This document shows positions 11,690-22,669 of a DNA stretch of 64,000 nucleotides, piece after piece. Source of the DNA: Pseudocercospora fijiensis CIRAD86 (taxonomy: Eukaryota; Ascomycota; Dothideomycetes; Mycosphaerellales; Mycosphaerellaceae); assembly GCF_000340215.1 (NCBI RefSeq), contig NW_006921532.1, positions 1,715,337 to 1,779,336 of the forward strand. Direction: 5' to 3'. Below the pieces are notes generated by a model. The model saw nothing but the letters and a program-made list of their open reading frames with translations, was not told where the DNA came from and ran no database searches. The first letter of the stretch is position 1; the number at the start of each line of letters is the position of its first letter. The position numbers were made by a program, and so were the translations under genes.

Positions 11690-12600
11690 AAAAAACATTA
11701 CTAGTATAGCTACTCCTTCGCGTACCTCGGGCAAGCGCGCCGTAGGCGCTCCGCCCTCGATACCTACTACGCCTACCTAGCGCCCTCTAAAAGTCCTAAA
11801 GGGCTGTACTCGTTACTTTAGGTATATAACGGCTAACGGTACGTTTTCTCGCCCCTTGCTATATATACGCGCTTTATAACTAACTCGCTTTAGATAATCT
11901 GTCTAAGCTCTACGTAGGCGGCAATATAGACCCTACTACTAAGCGTAACTACGATTGCTGCTGTAGTAGCTACTATACCTATACGCCTATTACGGTATAC
12001 GCGCTAGTATCGCTACTAGCCTGCATCCGCGCTACGCGCGCTACGCGCGACCTTTACGATCTAAACGGCTACGACTCCCCCGAGGAGTCTAACGAGGCCT
12101 TAGAGGCACTCTAGGCTAATTTAGACGCCGTCGTCGCTCGTAGGTTTCTTATACGCTCCGCTTGCGCTTCGTATACTAACCTTGTTATTAGTTATCCTAT
12201 CTATACTCGATACCTTTTATATTAATAAGAATAAGGTAACCCTAGGTAGCAAAGCCCTAGCCCGTAAGGGGGCCGCTAGCGGGTCCCTTGCGGATGTTAA
12301 CCTACTTAGTGCCCTCGAGAACATCGGCACTAACCTAGCTAGTTTAGTAGAGATTAGTCGTTAGGTATAGTTTTTCCTATAGCCTCGTTTTACTTACGCT
12401 TCGTATGCTAACTATACTAGAACCTCGCTTAGCGCGTCGGCGCTAACGCCGTCGCCGCTATCGATACCGCTATAGGCATCGAGTAGGAGGAGTCCGAGGA
12501 GGAGTCTAAGGATAAGTAGAGTAGGCGGCCCGCCGTCGCTGCGCCTACGCAGCGCCTTCTTTATATATGCTAGGCTAATAGGCCTTTTTTAGTAGCGAAA
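11690..12600 (+). pseudogene. Antisense Cys-rich ORF of element B
   Basis: Between the chromodomain and the 3' LTR, the plus strand (opposite to pol) holds a mostly open frame with a cysteine-rich segment (NYDCCCSSYYTYT, about 11950-11990) and then an acidic amphipathic segment (DSPEESNEALEAL). Another plus frame contributes GAASGSLADVNLLSALENIG at about 12268-12330. The second copy B' keeps the same arrangement. Frames shift between segments, so exons or decay are possible, and I cannot name a family. Confidence 0.4.
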
Positions 12601-15600
12601 CGAGTATATATCTACTATTTTTTCTTAAGTTTTATTTTCTTTTGTTTTAATTACTGCCTACGCTTACGCTTCGCTTAAGCTTCGAACTCGTCTAACGCTA
12701 TAGAATCTTTAATATAAACAGCTAGCTCCTAAGTGTTATATTCTTTAGGCTAACCTCGCTACTTAATAAGGTAGTACGCCTTCCGCTTCTTTATCTTCTT
12801 TGCTACGATTGTTTCTACCTGCTACTTATCGCCTTTAGCGACGGGCATACTTACCTTATACTCCTCGCTATTGCGCCTATACTAAGGCTCGAGGAGGGAA
12901 ATATAGAAAACATTATAGATCTTCGTACTTAACGGTAGTGCTAGGCGGTACGCCTACGCTCTAACTACGTTAATAATACGGAAAGGCCCTATATACTTCG
13001 GGCTAAGTTTCTTCTTTAGGACATCTAAGCTAATATTCTTTGTCGATAGCAAGACTAAGTCGCCTATACTATATATCTTAGTAGTATAGTATACATTGTA
13101 TTGCTTAGCCTAGTATTCTGCTGCTTTCTGCTAGCGTTCCGTAAGCGTCTTATATGCTTTCCGCAGTCGCTCCGTAGCGTCGATAGCTACTAGTACCCTT
13201 CCCTTAGTTAGCTCGTCCCGAGCTAGCAGCTTATTTGCGCTTAGTATCAAATTAGGATTAAAGCCGTAGAGCATCCTAAAGGGGCTTATACGCAACGCAG
13301 GATAAACGCTGTTATTATAGGCAAACTCTACCTAAGGCAACAATTTAGCCTAATTATCCTAGTTCTCGGAGCAATAGTATCGTAGGTATTGCTCGAGGGT
13401 CTAGTTCGCGCGTTCGGTTTGCCTATTAGTCTAAGGATAGAAGGCTATACTAAGCCTGCGCTTTATATACGCTTCGAAGCAGAAGTCGCTCTAAAACTAG
13501 CTAGTAAAAAGCGATCTACGATCGCTAATAATGCCTAATAGCACTCTAAAACGCCTAATTACCTCCCTTTAAAGGATATCCGCGAGTTCTACTACTATAT
13601 ACTTCTTCGTCGTTAGGATAAAGAGGCTTATCTTCGTATAGCGGTCGACTATTACGAGGATCGCAGTATATACGTAGGTACCGAGCTTACTCGGCGGGAG
13701 ATCGGTAATAAAGTCTATCGTCAATTCTTGCTATAGTCGGGTTAGTATAGGCAGCGTAGCGAGCTCGCTATATAGGCGATAGCGCTTCGCCTTCGACCGT
13801 TAACAAATTCTATAGGTACGGATATAGGCCGTAATATCCTTAGCTATCTTCGGCTAGAAGTACTTTCGGCGTATTAGGTCTATAGTTTTAGCTATACTAA
13901 AGTATCTAGCTAAAGGGTCGTCGTAGTATATACGTATTAGCTACGTACGTAATACGTAGTCCTTAGGGATATATAGCGCATCGCCGTAGTAAATAAGGTT
14001 ACTACGACGAGAATAGCTAGGCGGGAGGTTAGAACTACTTAACGAGGCTAAGCTACCCGACGGTAAGCTTGTCTCGTATAAGCCTCCTCCTCTCGCTTAC
14101 TCTAACTATTATAGAGTGCGTACGAAACTAAGGATTATATTAGGCGTCTCGTAGTAGGGCTCGTTATTCCTAACGATAGTAGCCGCTACTCTTGCGGGAC
14201 TGCTAATAAAACTCTTGCGTTCCGCTAGCGCTATACTAGCGTCTCGCATCCCTATATATATAATAGAGATGCGTTTTATAATCGGCTCGATATCCTCGGA
14301 TAGATTCGACTATAGAGCTAGTTTCGACTATAATATAGGGAGAAGGTTGTTTACCGCCTACGACTCGCTCTCGTAGTCGCTACGTCGTAAAGGCGTATCG
14401 GCTAGGTTTCGCTTACTAGCCCGATGTTTAATAGTAAAGTTAAAAGGTATAAGGAAGGTTGCCTATTTTGCCTACCTTCTAACGAGCTACTTTATCTTTA
14501 TAAAGCCTTTAAGATTAGCGTAGTCGACAACTACGCGGGTCGTATACTAAGCGCCGTCGAGGTACGGGCGCTAATACTTAAAGGACTCGATAACCGCTAG
14601 GAGCTCCTAGTTATAGGTCTTATAATTTGTCTCGGCTAGGACTATTTTTCGTAACTAGAAGGCAATAGGGTGCTAATTCCTATCTTCGCTCTATTATAAT
14701 ATAATTCCTACTAAGGCGAACGTAGAGGCATCGGTTTCGATATATAGGGGCTTCGTAGGATTATAGTATCGCAATATCGAGGCCGAGCTAAAGGCAGCCT
14801 TTAGCTAGCGGAACGCTTGCTCCTCGCTTTCGCCCTACGGGACCTGCCCTAGCTTCCGGCTATTTACGGTACCTTTCGATAGGGCGGTTAGCGGTATAAC
14901 GATTCGGGAGTAATTTAGAATAAACCTCCGATAGAAGTTGTAGAATCTAAGGAAGGACTAAACCTCCTTTAGCGTTAATAGGCGAGGCTACTCGGTAATA
15001 GCGTTTACCCTACGCTAATCTATCGATACGCCTTCGGTACTAACGATAAACCCGAGGAATTCGACTTCTTTCTTCTAAAAGGAACATTTCTTTCTATTCG
15101 TATATAAGGCGAACTTCCGGAGCCGCGTAAGGATAGCGCGTACGTCTCGTACGTAGTCCTCTCGCGTTTTGCTATAGATAAGAATATCGTTAAGGTAGAC
15201 GATATAGCAAATATTAATAAGGCTAGCTAATGCCCTATTAATGTATCCTTAGAACGTAGTAGGGGCATTAGTAAGCCTAAAAGGCATTACCTTATACTCG
15301 AAGTGCCCGTACCGCGTACGGAACGTAGTCTTCTACTCGTCGCCTCGCTTAATACAGATACGGTAATATACATCCTAAAGGTCTAAGGACGTATACTATT
15401 CGGCGTCCTTAAGCCTATTAAGCGTTTCGCTAATAAGAGGAAGGGGGTAACGATTTTTAATAGTAATCTCGTTTAGCCCCCTATAATCGACGTAGAGTCT
15501 TAGACTACTATCCTTTTTTAGTACGAATAGGATCGGCGTACCCGCCTCGCTTATACTAAGCTAGATCTAATTATTCTCTAAGGCTAAGCTTAGATAATTT

Positions 15601-17650
15601 CGAAGGTCGCTAAGCTCTCTTCCTAAAGAATAGTAGAGAGGTTTATATAGCGGCTTCGTTCTAGGGATTAGGTTAATCGTATACTCTACGTCTTCGGGGA
15701 GCTTGCGTCTCGCTTCGGGCGTTATTATAAAGACGTCTTCGAAGTCTTTAAATTCTTCTAGTAAGGAGGAACCTTTAGCGATATCGCGGAGCTAGCGAAC
15801 GCTAATCGTATATACGTATAGAGCGTTACGTATATCCTTCTAGAATTCCTATAGTTCCCGTACGCGTATCGAACGCGCTACGGCTTCGTTCCTATAGGTC
15901 TAGGTATCTATCGAGCTATCGACGATTACCTTTTAATCGCGCCTCTAAGGCCTGCTAAGAATGATATTAGGGAGGGGTATTTCGAAAGTATAGAACACTC
16001 CGGTAGTAATACGTTCTTAGCCTATAGAGTCGGCGATCCGCAAGCGTAGATAATGCGCTCCGTAGTAGTATCCTCGGTCGCCCTAGAAACTATCGGCACT
16101 AGGTAGTACGGCGTTAACAATCCGCTAAGGCTAGTATCGTAGAACGAATTCTTAAGATACTACATTAATGTTAGTAGTATTATCTAATAAGTATTCGACG
16201 GACACTTCCCCTTCTAGCGTAACGATTGCTCCGCGTACGCGTCCTATAGGTACTACTACTACTAAGCTACTTAGTTAAGATTCCGTACCTATCCCTAGCT
16301 CTTAGGAGGTACCTTATCTTTTCCCTTAGCCTTCGAGTCGTTTTTCTTTTCTTTAGCGTTAGCGGCTACCTTACGTACCGTAGGGTTGTCGTCTTTCTAG
16401 AGATAGCGGTTCGGGTACGCGTTCTTATAATAGCCTTTCTAGCGACAGCTATAATATTCGACCTTGCTAATGTTATACCCGCCTTACGAGTTATCGCCCT
16501 TCGTATGCTTTCCGCCTACGCTACGGTCGCGATTTAACTACTGCTTATAGGCCTAACTATCAGATCGACGCTTCTTGCCTTTACTACCTCCGGTTTTATC
16601 GTAGTTACGATCCTTGCGTTTACTAGACGGCTTATTAGGGGTCTCGATACGCGTCGCAAGCTCTACGAGTTCGTAACGCGTCGTTAGTACCGTATAGTAT
16701 TTAATAATCGCGCTACGAATCGCCGGCTAGAGTTTAACGAGGAGATAGCGGATCCTATACTCCTTACTATAGTCGCTAAGTTAATCTTCGAGTACTACGA
16801 GCTTAAGGGCAAAGCTTTAGACTAACTATCCCTTACGCTAACGGGCCGCCTTATACTCGAGGGTTACGTCTAGTATACGGTTTATAGGGTCCCCGACGCA
16901 GTCCCGATAGAAGGTTTTAAAGTCCTAGTAGGTATAATTCTATAGGTCCTTAAGGCTGTTTTTATTATGCTATCGCTCCTACGCATCGCCTACGAGGTAT
17001 ATAATACTATAAAGCACCTTGCTTTCGTCCGTATAATAGGTAGCTCCGGATAGTGCAAAGGTAATAGAAAGTTCTCGAAGGAATCGCCTCGACTCCTTAA
17101 TCGTATCGCCTTTAAAGGGCTTAGGTTCCTTTAGGCGAGGCTTAATAGCCGCAAGACTAGCGACTACGTAGCTTATACTAGGCATAGGGGCTATGCTTAG
17201 CGCACTTCCGGAAAGAGGTAGTCGATACGAGACAGATTCAGCTCTCTAAGATTTAGGCCTCTAAATCGACTTGTTAGCTAATTCTTCCTCGTCCTTATCG
17301 TCGTCGTCGCCTAGAGGTAGGGTTATCGTAGGACCCTCGCCGGCGGTACCGCTACTCGGAGCTAGCGCATCGCCTACGTCCCTAAGGGTACGAAGACACG
17401 TATTCTCTCGCTTAGCTTCTTAAGCCTAGACTTCTAGCCTAAGCACTTCTTACTTAGCTAGAAATCGTTCGAGCCGTAGGCGGGTCGCTTCTCGGCGCGC
17501 CTAATATTCGGCTTCGTATTATTGTGTCGCTGCGTCGTTTTCTAATACTATAGGCGCTCCTAATACATTATTCTACGCGTTTCCCGCGCCCGGCGCGTTC
17601 GGATCGCTTGCGTTTATCTTTCGGGGTTCTATAGGCCGCTACGAAGGGTA
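12600..17650 (-). pseudogene. Element B gag-pol remnant
   Basis: On minus, gag begins near 17.6 kb. A surviving piece (16979-17185) reads LKEPKPFKGDTIKESRRFLR then TYYTDESKVLYSIIYL, as in fungal Gypsy Gag. A zinc knuckle near 16480-16420 has Tyr where several Cys/His are expected. A retropepsin-like segment (LLDNTTNINVVSQ) lies near 16200. RT is centred on 15.2 kb, where the catalytic motif reads YLNDILIYS, so the first Asp of YLDD is lost. Integrase follows, then a chromodomain at about 12830-12680 (ETIVAKKIKKRKAYYLIK, then KEYNT.ELA...IKDSIALDEFE). Stops at presumed Gln and Trp codons are frequent throughout. Confidence 0.87.
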
Positions 17651-17663
17651 GACGGTTTAGAAC

Positions 17664-17971
17664 TATAAGGAAATAGGTATATAGCAACGTATAGAACACC
17701 CTCTACTAATCTTAGTAGTAGATAGTAGAACTAAACCGTGCCTTTCTTAGAATAGGGCAGAGCGACTACTATTAACTAGGCCTAGTACGGATAGTATATC
17801 TGCCGTACCGGCTACCGAGTATATCCGTACGAGTAATCGAGCATTACGCGTATGCGCTAAGCAAGCTTATCGCTAGCGCGGCTGCATCGTACTGCACGTA
17901 ATAACATTACATAATTGTTATATAGGCTTGCTAAGGCAGGACAGGAGACTTTACTTGCTTAGGTTCTTATA
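17664..17971 (-). repeat. LTR of element B (5' LTR)
   Basis: 308-bp repeat followed by the TSD GATAG at 17972-17976. Confidence 0.95.
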
Positions 17972-18199
17972 GATAGCTAGTAGTAACGATATCGTTTCTC
18001 GTTCTATACTAGGTAGCGGTAACCTATCTACTGCTATAAGTTTATACGCTCCTTCTCTTCTACTTTAGGTTACGATCCCTCGGCTTTTAACGAATAATTC
18101 GGAGGCAAAGTTCCCGCTCGCTCCGGAATCTATTAATACACTCGTCGGGTACCTATTAACGATAACTTTTATACGGAAGACTGCTGTTAATACTTAAGC

Positions 18200-20150
18200 G
18201 CTTTCGGTATTAAGGAACTCTCTTAGAACGCTCTAATCTAGAGAGTTAGTCCGTTTCCCGACTAATTAGTAGCCTAACGTTATTCTAACTAGTTACGGAT
18301 CCGTAGTCCTACCGTTCGTGCTTCTTCGGTATATAATTTTTCCTCGAGGGTATCGTTATATATATCCCGTCCCTACGCTACTATAGCCTTTCGGTATTGC
18401 TAATTTAATCGCTAGACCGTCTAATGTATATCTTAAGTAATAATCGTCCTTTCGTCGGGTAGGACGTATCTATAGGGCGTAATTATACTTCCTATCGGTA
18501 CTCGCTCCGTAATGAAGTTATAGTACGTATAGTCTATAGGTATCCGAGGGTAATTCTAGAATTTTGCCTGTAAGCTTATCTAGAAATAATTAAATTAGAT
18601 AGGATCGACCTTCCGTTATCTATTAACCTTTAGAAACATTTCCTCGTATTTGCGTACTAGATATAAGGCGATTGTTCGCGCTACTATAGGTGCATCTATT
18701 ATAAACGTAAGGATCGTATCGTCGTTAATCCCGAATTCGTCTTTACTTTCTTTATTCGTAGTTTCTTCCTCGGTATCTAGACTTCCTTCTAAATCTTCTT
18801 ACTATTCCTCCTCTTACTAAGGGGACTCTAGTACTTCTAGGATAGCTCCTAACTCCTCCCTAGGAGGGAATAAAGCTTCCGGATCTCGGTTTTCTTTATC
18901 GTCGGCATCTAAGCAAGATTTATTAATCGTTTCTTCTTCTAACTAGGATTTCGTATCTTCTCGTACGAGTCGCCTAATCTAAGGGAAGAATCCTACTTCT
19001 ACTTTAGTAGAATAATGAATTTAGTATTAGTCGTCGTAATAGAATCTCTAGTAAAGGGTTCTATATATAGGTTCTTATCGTCGTACTATTATATAGATTT
19101 ATCGTAGCTCTTTCTTTACGACCTCTACGTAGGTCCTCGGCGCGTTATTAATAGAGTATAGCTCTACTACTATTCGGTAGCCTTCTCTGCCTAAGTCCTT
19201 TTGTTATATTATATTAAACTGTTCGCGTCGTACTATATTCTTGCCGTAGCAGTTCCGTACTATATAGCCTTCCTTGCTATACGTATAGTAAGTTAATCTT
19301 CCTACTTTCTTAGGCGAACTCTTGCCTTTTCTTCCTTTAATTGCTCGACCCTTCTAGGTAGCGTCTAGCTCTATTAGTTGCGTACCGTAGTAGTTGTTTC
19401 TCTTTAGTTTATCGTAGGTACTATAGTTTCGTCTATTATTATATCTAGGAGTATAACTAGCTTTTCTAGAAGTCTTAGAATCGTAACGTCGTTCTAAAGC
19501 TCGTTCGTAGAGCCTATCGTCGAGATCGATCGTAACCTTAACTAATATTCCTATATTATCTATTTTTCTACTATCGCGTATAAGCTCGTCTTTAACATTA
19601 TCCTTAAGACCTCGCCGATACATTGTTATAAGAGCTTCGTCGTCCTAATCCGTAAGTTAGGCGTATTCCTAAAATTTGGCGGCGTAATCGGCATATAACC
19701 CCTTCTAAGTTAAGTGTTAGATAACCCTAACTGCGGTAGCAACTTTGTTAGAAGATCTAAAGACCTTCTTTATCGCACGCTTAAGATTTTCGTAGCTTGC
19801 GAAGATTCTATCCGAATTGTCGGTCCCGTTACTATCTAGATAGGTCCTAAGAAATAGTTTAACCTAATGCTAAGCCCTGCCTCGTATAAACGTCGTTACG
19901 AAGACTAGCTTTAAGTTATCTTAAACCTAGTTAAATATAAAATACATATCTATCTAGCTAACCTAGGTATCGAACTTGTCTCGGTCGCCGTAATAAAAGT
20001 CTAGCTTTCCGATCTTAAGAGAATCGTTTCCGGTATAGGTTCCTAGTATATTGCTAGTACTAGAGGTAGTACGTCGAGTACTGCCTATCTCGCTAGGGGC
20101 GGGAGTTCCCCTTCCGACTTGTAATAAGGCACTTATCCTAAGGGCGTTTA
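18200..20150 (-). pseudogene. Element A gag remnant
   Basis: The best preserved stretch (19354-19623, minus) reads MYRRGLKDNVKDELI... followed by IDLDDRLYERALERRY, which matches the end of the capsid-like domain of fungal Gypsy Gag proteins. This is the structural protein that would package the element RNA in the cytoplasm. The surrounding frame is broken by RIP-type stops. Position just downstream of the 5' LTR fits the canonical gag-pol order. A zinc knuckle should follow, but I could not place it confidently. Confidence 0.75.
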
Positions 20151-20153
20151 AAG

Positions 20154-20499
20154 TGTTACGGTTACTCGCGACAGATCGTTAAGTAACTTCTTATTACGTG
20201 TAAGCCGAGGCTTCTTTAGAGAGGCTAATATAAGCGGGAGGCAGAGACAGAATAATTAGTATAAAGGTAATTCCAATTAGTAAGTAGGTAATATAAGTTA
20301 AACGCCTCGAGCTATAAGGGCATTCCGGCGTTCCTAAATATAAAGGAGATATCTTGTCTGTAGTCGTAAGCGACGTAAGCGACGCTGTCGCTCTCGACTG
20401 CTCCTATCGCTCCTAGTAAGATAGAGCGACAGCTTAGCCTACTAGTCTTAGCGTCGCTCTAAGATTATATAAGGACTCTAACTAATTAGATCCGTAACA
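20154..20499 (-). repeat. LTR of element A (5' LTR)
   Basis: 346 bp with intact TG...CA termini, followed by CATAG, the partner of the TSD at 6587-6591. Confidence 0.93.
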
Positions 20500-20504
20500 C
20501 ATAG

Positions 20505-21043
20505 CGCGGCTTCTACCTGTTTCGAGAAGCTTTATAATATCGTATTTATAAGAATAACTATACGTCTTGCGAAGGTAGTCGTTATAGCGGCATTATAAGT
20601 AGAGGCACGAGTACGCCGAGTGCTTAATCTCGTTGCCGTTATCGTTAGTTATAGTCCGTAGAAGGTCGTTAGTACGTTAGTATAGATCCTTAACCTCGAG
20701 AAAGCAGTAATCGCTTATAACTCGAGAAACGCTCGCCTAAAATAGTCTAGTAAGTGCTTTATTACACCTCTTTAGGTTCTTAGTAAGGCGGATACGACGG
20801 CGATTATGCCCTTTATTCTACTAGTTAAGAAGGCTCTTAAATAAGGTAAAGATATCGTAGTAGCTACTATAGTTAAGCTAGACTTTAATACGTCTATACG
20901 TAGCTTTAACTCGCAAGGTTGTTTTACAGCTAAAGTATAGAACTTCGTTAGTCTAGTAGTCGACAATATAAGTCTTATAGCACTACTAGTTGTTATTAAG
21001 ATAGGCCTTAAACATAGGATAGACGTTGTCTAGTTTCCGAGCG
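20505..21043 (-). other. MULE transposase middle segment between elements A and B'
   Basis: This 539-bp stretch belongs to the outer MULE. On minus it reads frames such as NVYPMFKAYLNN and HNRRRIRLTKNLKR, the part of the transposase after the catalytic core. It ends with GAGCG (21039-21043), the left TSD of copy B'. Confidence 0.75.
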
Positions 21044-21351
21044 TATAAGGAAATAGGTATATAGTAACGTATAGAACACCCTCTACTAATATTAGTAGTA
21101 GATAGTAGAACTAAACCGTGCCTTTCTTAGAACAGGGCAGAGCGACTACTATTAACTAGGCCTAGTACGGATAGCATATCTGCCGTGCCGGCTACCGAGC
21201 ATGTCCGTACGAGTAATCGAGTATTACGCGTATACGCTAAGCAAGCTTATCGCTAGCGCGGCTGTATCGTACTGTACGTAATAACATTATATAATTGTTA
21301 TATAGGCTTGCTAAGGCAGGATAGGAGACTTTACTTGCTTAGGTTCTTATA
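21044..21351 (-). repeat. LTR of element B' (3' LTR)
   Basis: 308-bp repeat preceded by GAGCG. On minus, a purine tract GGGAAGGAGATAAT abuts it on the internal side. Confidence 0.95.
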
Positions 21352-21758
21352 ATTATCTCCTTCCCTCGGTATAGCTGTCCTAGCTATAGGGCAATATAGT
21401 AAATTATACTATTTCTTATACTCTACGCTATATATGCGTATCTTATACGTATCTGTTACTGCGCTATAGTTGCTAGGTACGTTACGATCTGCTTCGTAGT
21501 TGCTTATTTATTTATAGATTTAAAGCGTAGCTGCTTCTAGTACTAACTAGAAGTTGCCTAAATTTCTAAGAACGCGGTAGCTACGCGAGAACGTAAGCTA
21601 TCCGAAAGCGAGGCGAGTATTTAAAGCATTCGAAGCCCGCTTAAAGACTTCTTCTTTTTCTAAGCGCTCCGAATACTACCCGCCTACCCCCCGCCTACTC
21701 CCCTCCTATACCCCCCTAGCATTACTTAAAGATTTTTCTTTTTTAAATATCTATCTAA

Positions 21759-22669
21759 AAAAAACATTACTAGTATAGCTACTCCTTCGCGTACCTCGGG
21801 CAAGCGCGCCGTAGGCGCTCCGCCCTCGATACCTACTACGCCTGCCTAGCGCCCCCTAAAAGTCCTAGAGGGCTATACTCGTTGCTTTAGGTATATAACG
21901 GCTAATAGTACGTTTTCTCGCCCCTTGCTACGTATACGCGCTTCGTAACTAACTCGCTTTAGATAACCTATCTAAGCTCTATATAGGTAGCAATATAGAC
22001 CCTACTACTAAGCGTAACTGCGATCGCTACCGTAGTAGCTACTATACCTATACGCCTATTACGGTACGCGCGCTAGTGTCGCTACTAGCTCGTATCCGCG
22101 CCGCGCGCGCTACGTGCGACCTTTACGATCTAGATAGCTACGACTCCCCCGAGGAGTCTAACGAGGCCTTAGAGGCACTCTAGGCTAATTTAGACGCCGT
22201 CGTCGCTCGTAGGTTTCTTATACGCTCCGCTTGCGCTTCGTATACTAACCTCGTTATTAGTTATTTTATCTATACTCGATGCCTTTTATATTAATAAGAA
22301 TAAGGTAACCCTAGGCGGCAAAGCCCTAGCCCGTAAGGGGGCCGCTAGCGGGTCCCTTATAGATATTAATCTACTTAGTGCCCTCGAGAACATCGGTACT
22401 AACCTAGCTAGTTTAGTAGAGATTAGTCGTTAGGTATAGTTTTTCCTATAGCCTCGTTTTACTTACGCTTCGTATACTAACTGCACTAGAACCTCGCTTA
22501 GCGCGTCGGCGCTAACGCCGTCGCCGCTATCGATGCCGCTATAGGCATCGAGTAGGAGGAGTCCGAGGAGGAGTCTAAGGATAAGTAGAGTAGGCGGCCC
22601 GCCGTCGCTATGCCTACGCGGCGCTTTCTTTATATATATTAGGCTAATAGGCCTTTTTTAGTAGCGAAA
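21759..22669 (+). pseudogene. Antisense Cys-rich ORF of element B'
   Basis: Same location and plus-strand frame as in copy B. Here the start of the Cys-rich region is better preserved (APCYVYALRN, then KRNCDRYRSSYYTYT), giving a C-x2-(C/Y) pair followed by a C-x2-(C/Y)-x3-(C/Y)-x2-(C/Y) run if Y is read as mutated C. An acidic segment with EESNEALEAL follows. The element would then carry a small putative metal-binding protein encoded opposite to pol. Its function is unknown. Confidence 0.42.

Larger units (their letters stand above)
10975..17971 (-). mobile_element. Gypsy LTR retrotransposon B (chromovirus), inserted in element A
   Basis: Direct repeats of 308 bp at 10975-11282 and 17664-17971, starting TGTAAGG/TATAAGG and ending TTCTTATA (TTCTTACA in the best copy). 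They are flanked by GATAG at 10970-10974 and again at 17972-17976, a perfect 5-bp TSD. Total length is 6,997 bp. The order on minus is 5' LTR, gag with zinc knuckle, protease, RT, RNase H, integrase, chromodomain, a gap holding an antisense ORF, a purine tract (GGGGGAAGGAGATAA abutting 11283), and the 3' LTR. It sits between the protease and RT of element A, so it is younger than A. Confidence 0.95.
7800..18150 (-). pseudogene. Element A pol remnant (protease, RT, RNase H, integrase, chromodomain), split by element B
   Basis: On minus, a retropepsin-like motif LIDSGASGNF lies at about 18140-18090. The frame is then interrupted by element B at 10970-17976. RT follows at about 10400-9950: FVPKAGL, VVDFRRLND, NLRDTFYAIRI, then VMPIGLTNA and an intact catalytic AYIDDILVY. 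Integrase core is near 8980-8590 (DFITKLPKSKD, then ITDRD). A chromodomain at about 7965-7840 reads KFKVEEIL...YLIK.KGY...ENTWEL, placing A among the chromoviruses, whose integrases are guided to marked chromatin. Numerous TAG/TAA stops sit at probable former Gln and Trp codons, so no functional polyprotein can be made. Confidence 0.85.
6592..20499 (-). mobile_element. Gypsy LTR retrotransposon A (chromovirus), interrupted by element B
   Basis: Two 346-bp direct repeats (6592-6937 and 20154-20499) are the LTRs, beginning TGTTACGG and ending CCGTAACA in the better preserved copy. They are flanked by TATAG (6587-6591) and CATAG (20500-20504), a 5-bp target-site duplication differing by one RIP-type transition. 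The element reads right to left: 5' LTR, gag, protease, then an insertion of element B with its own TSD, then RT, RNase H, integrase, chromodomain, an antisense ORF and the 3' LTR. A purine-rich tract (AAGGAAGGGGATAG on minus) abuts the 3' LTR at 6938-6951. Without element B it measures about 6.9 kb. Confidence 0.93.
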
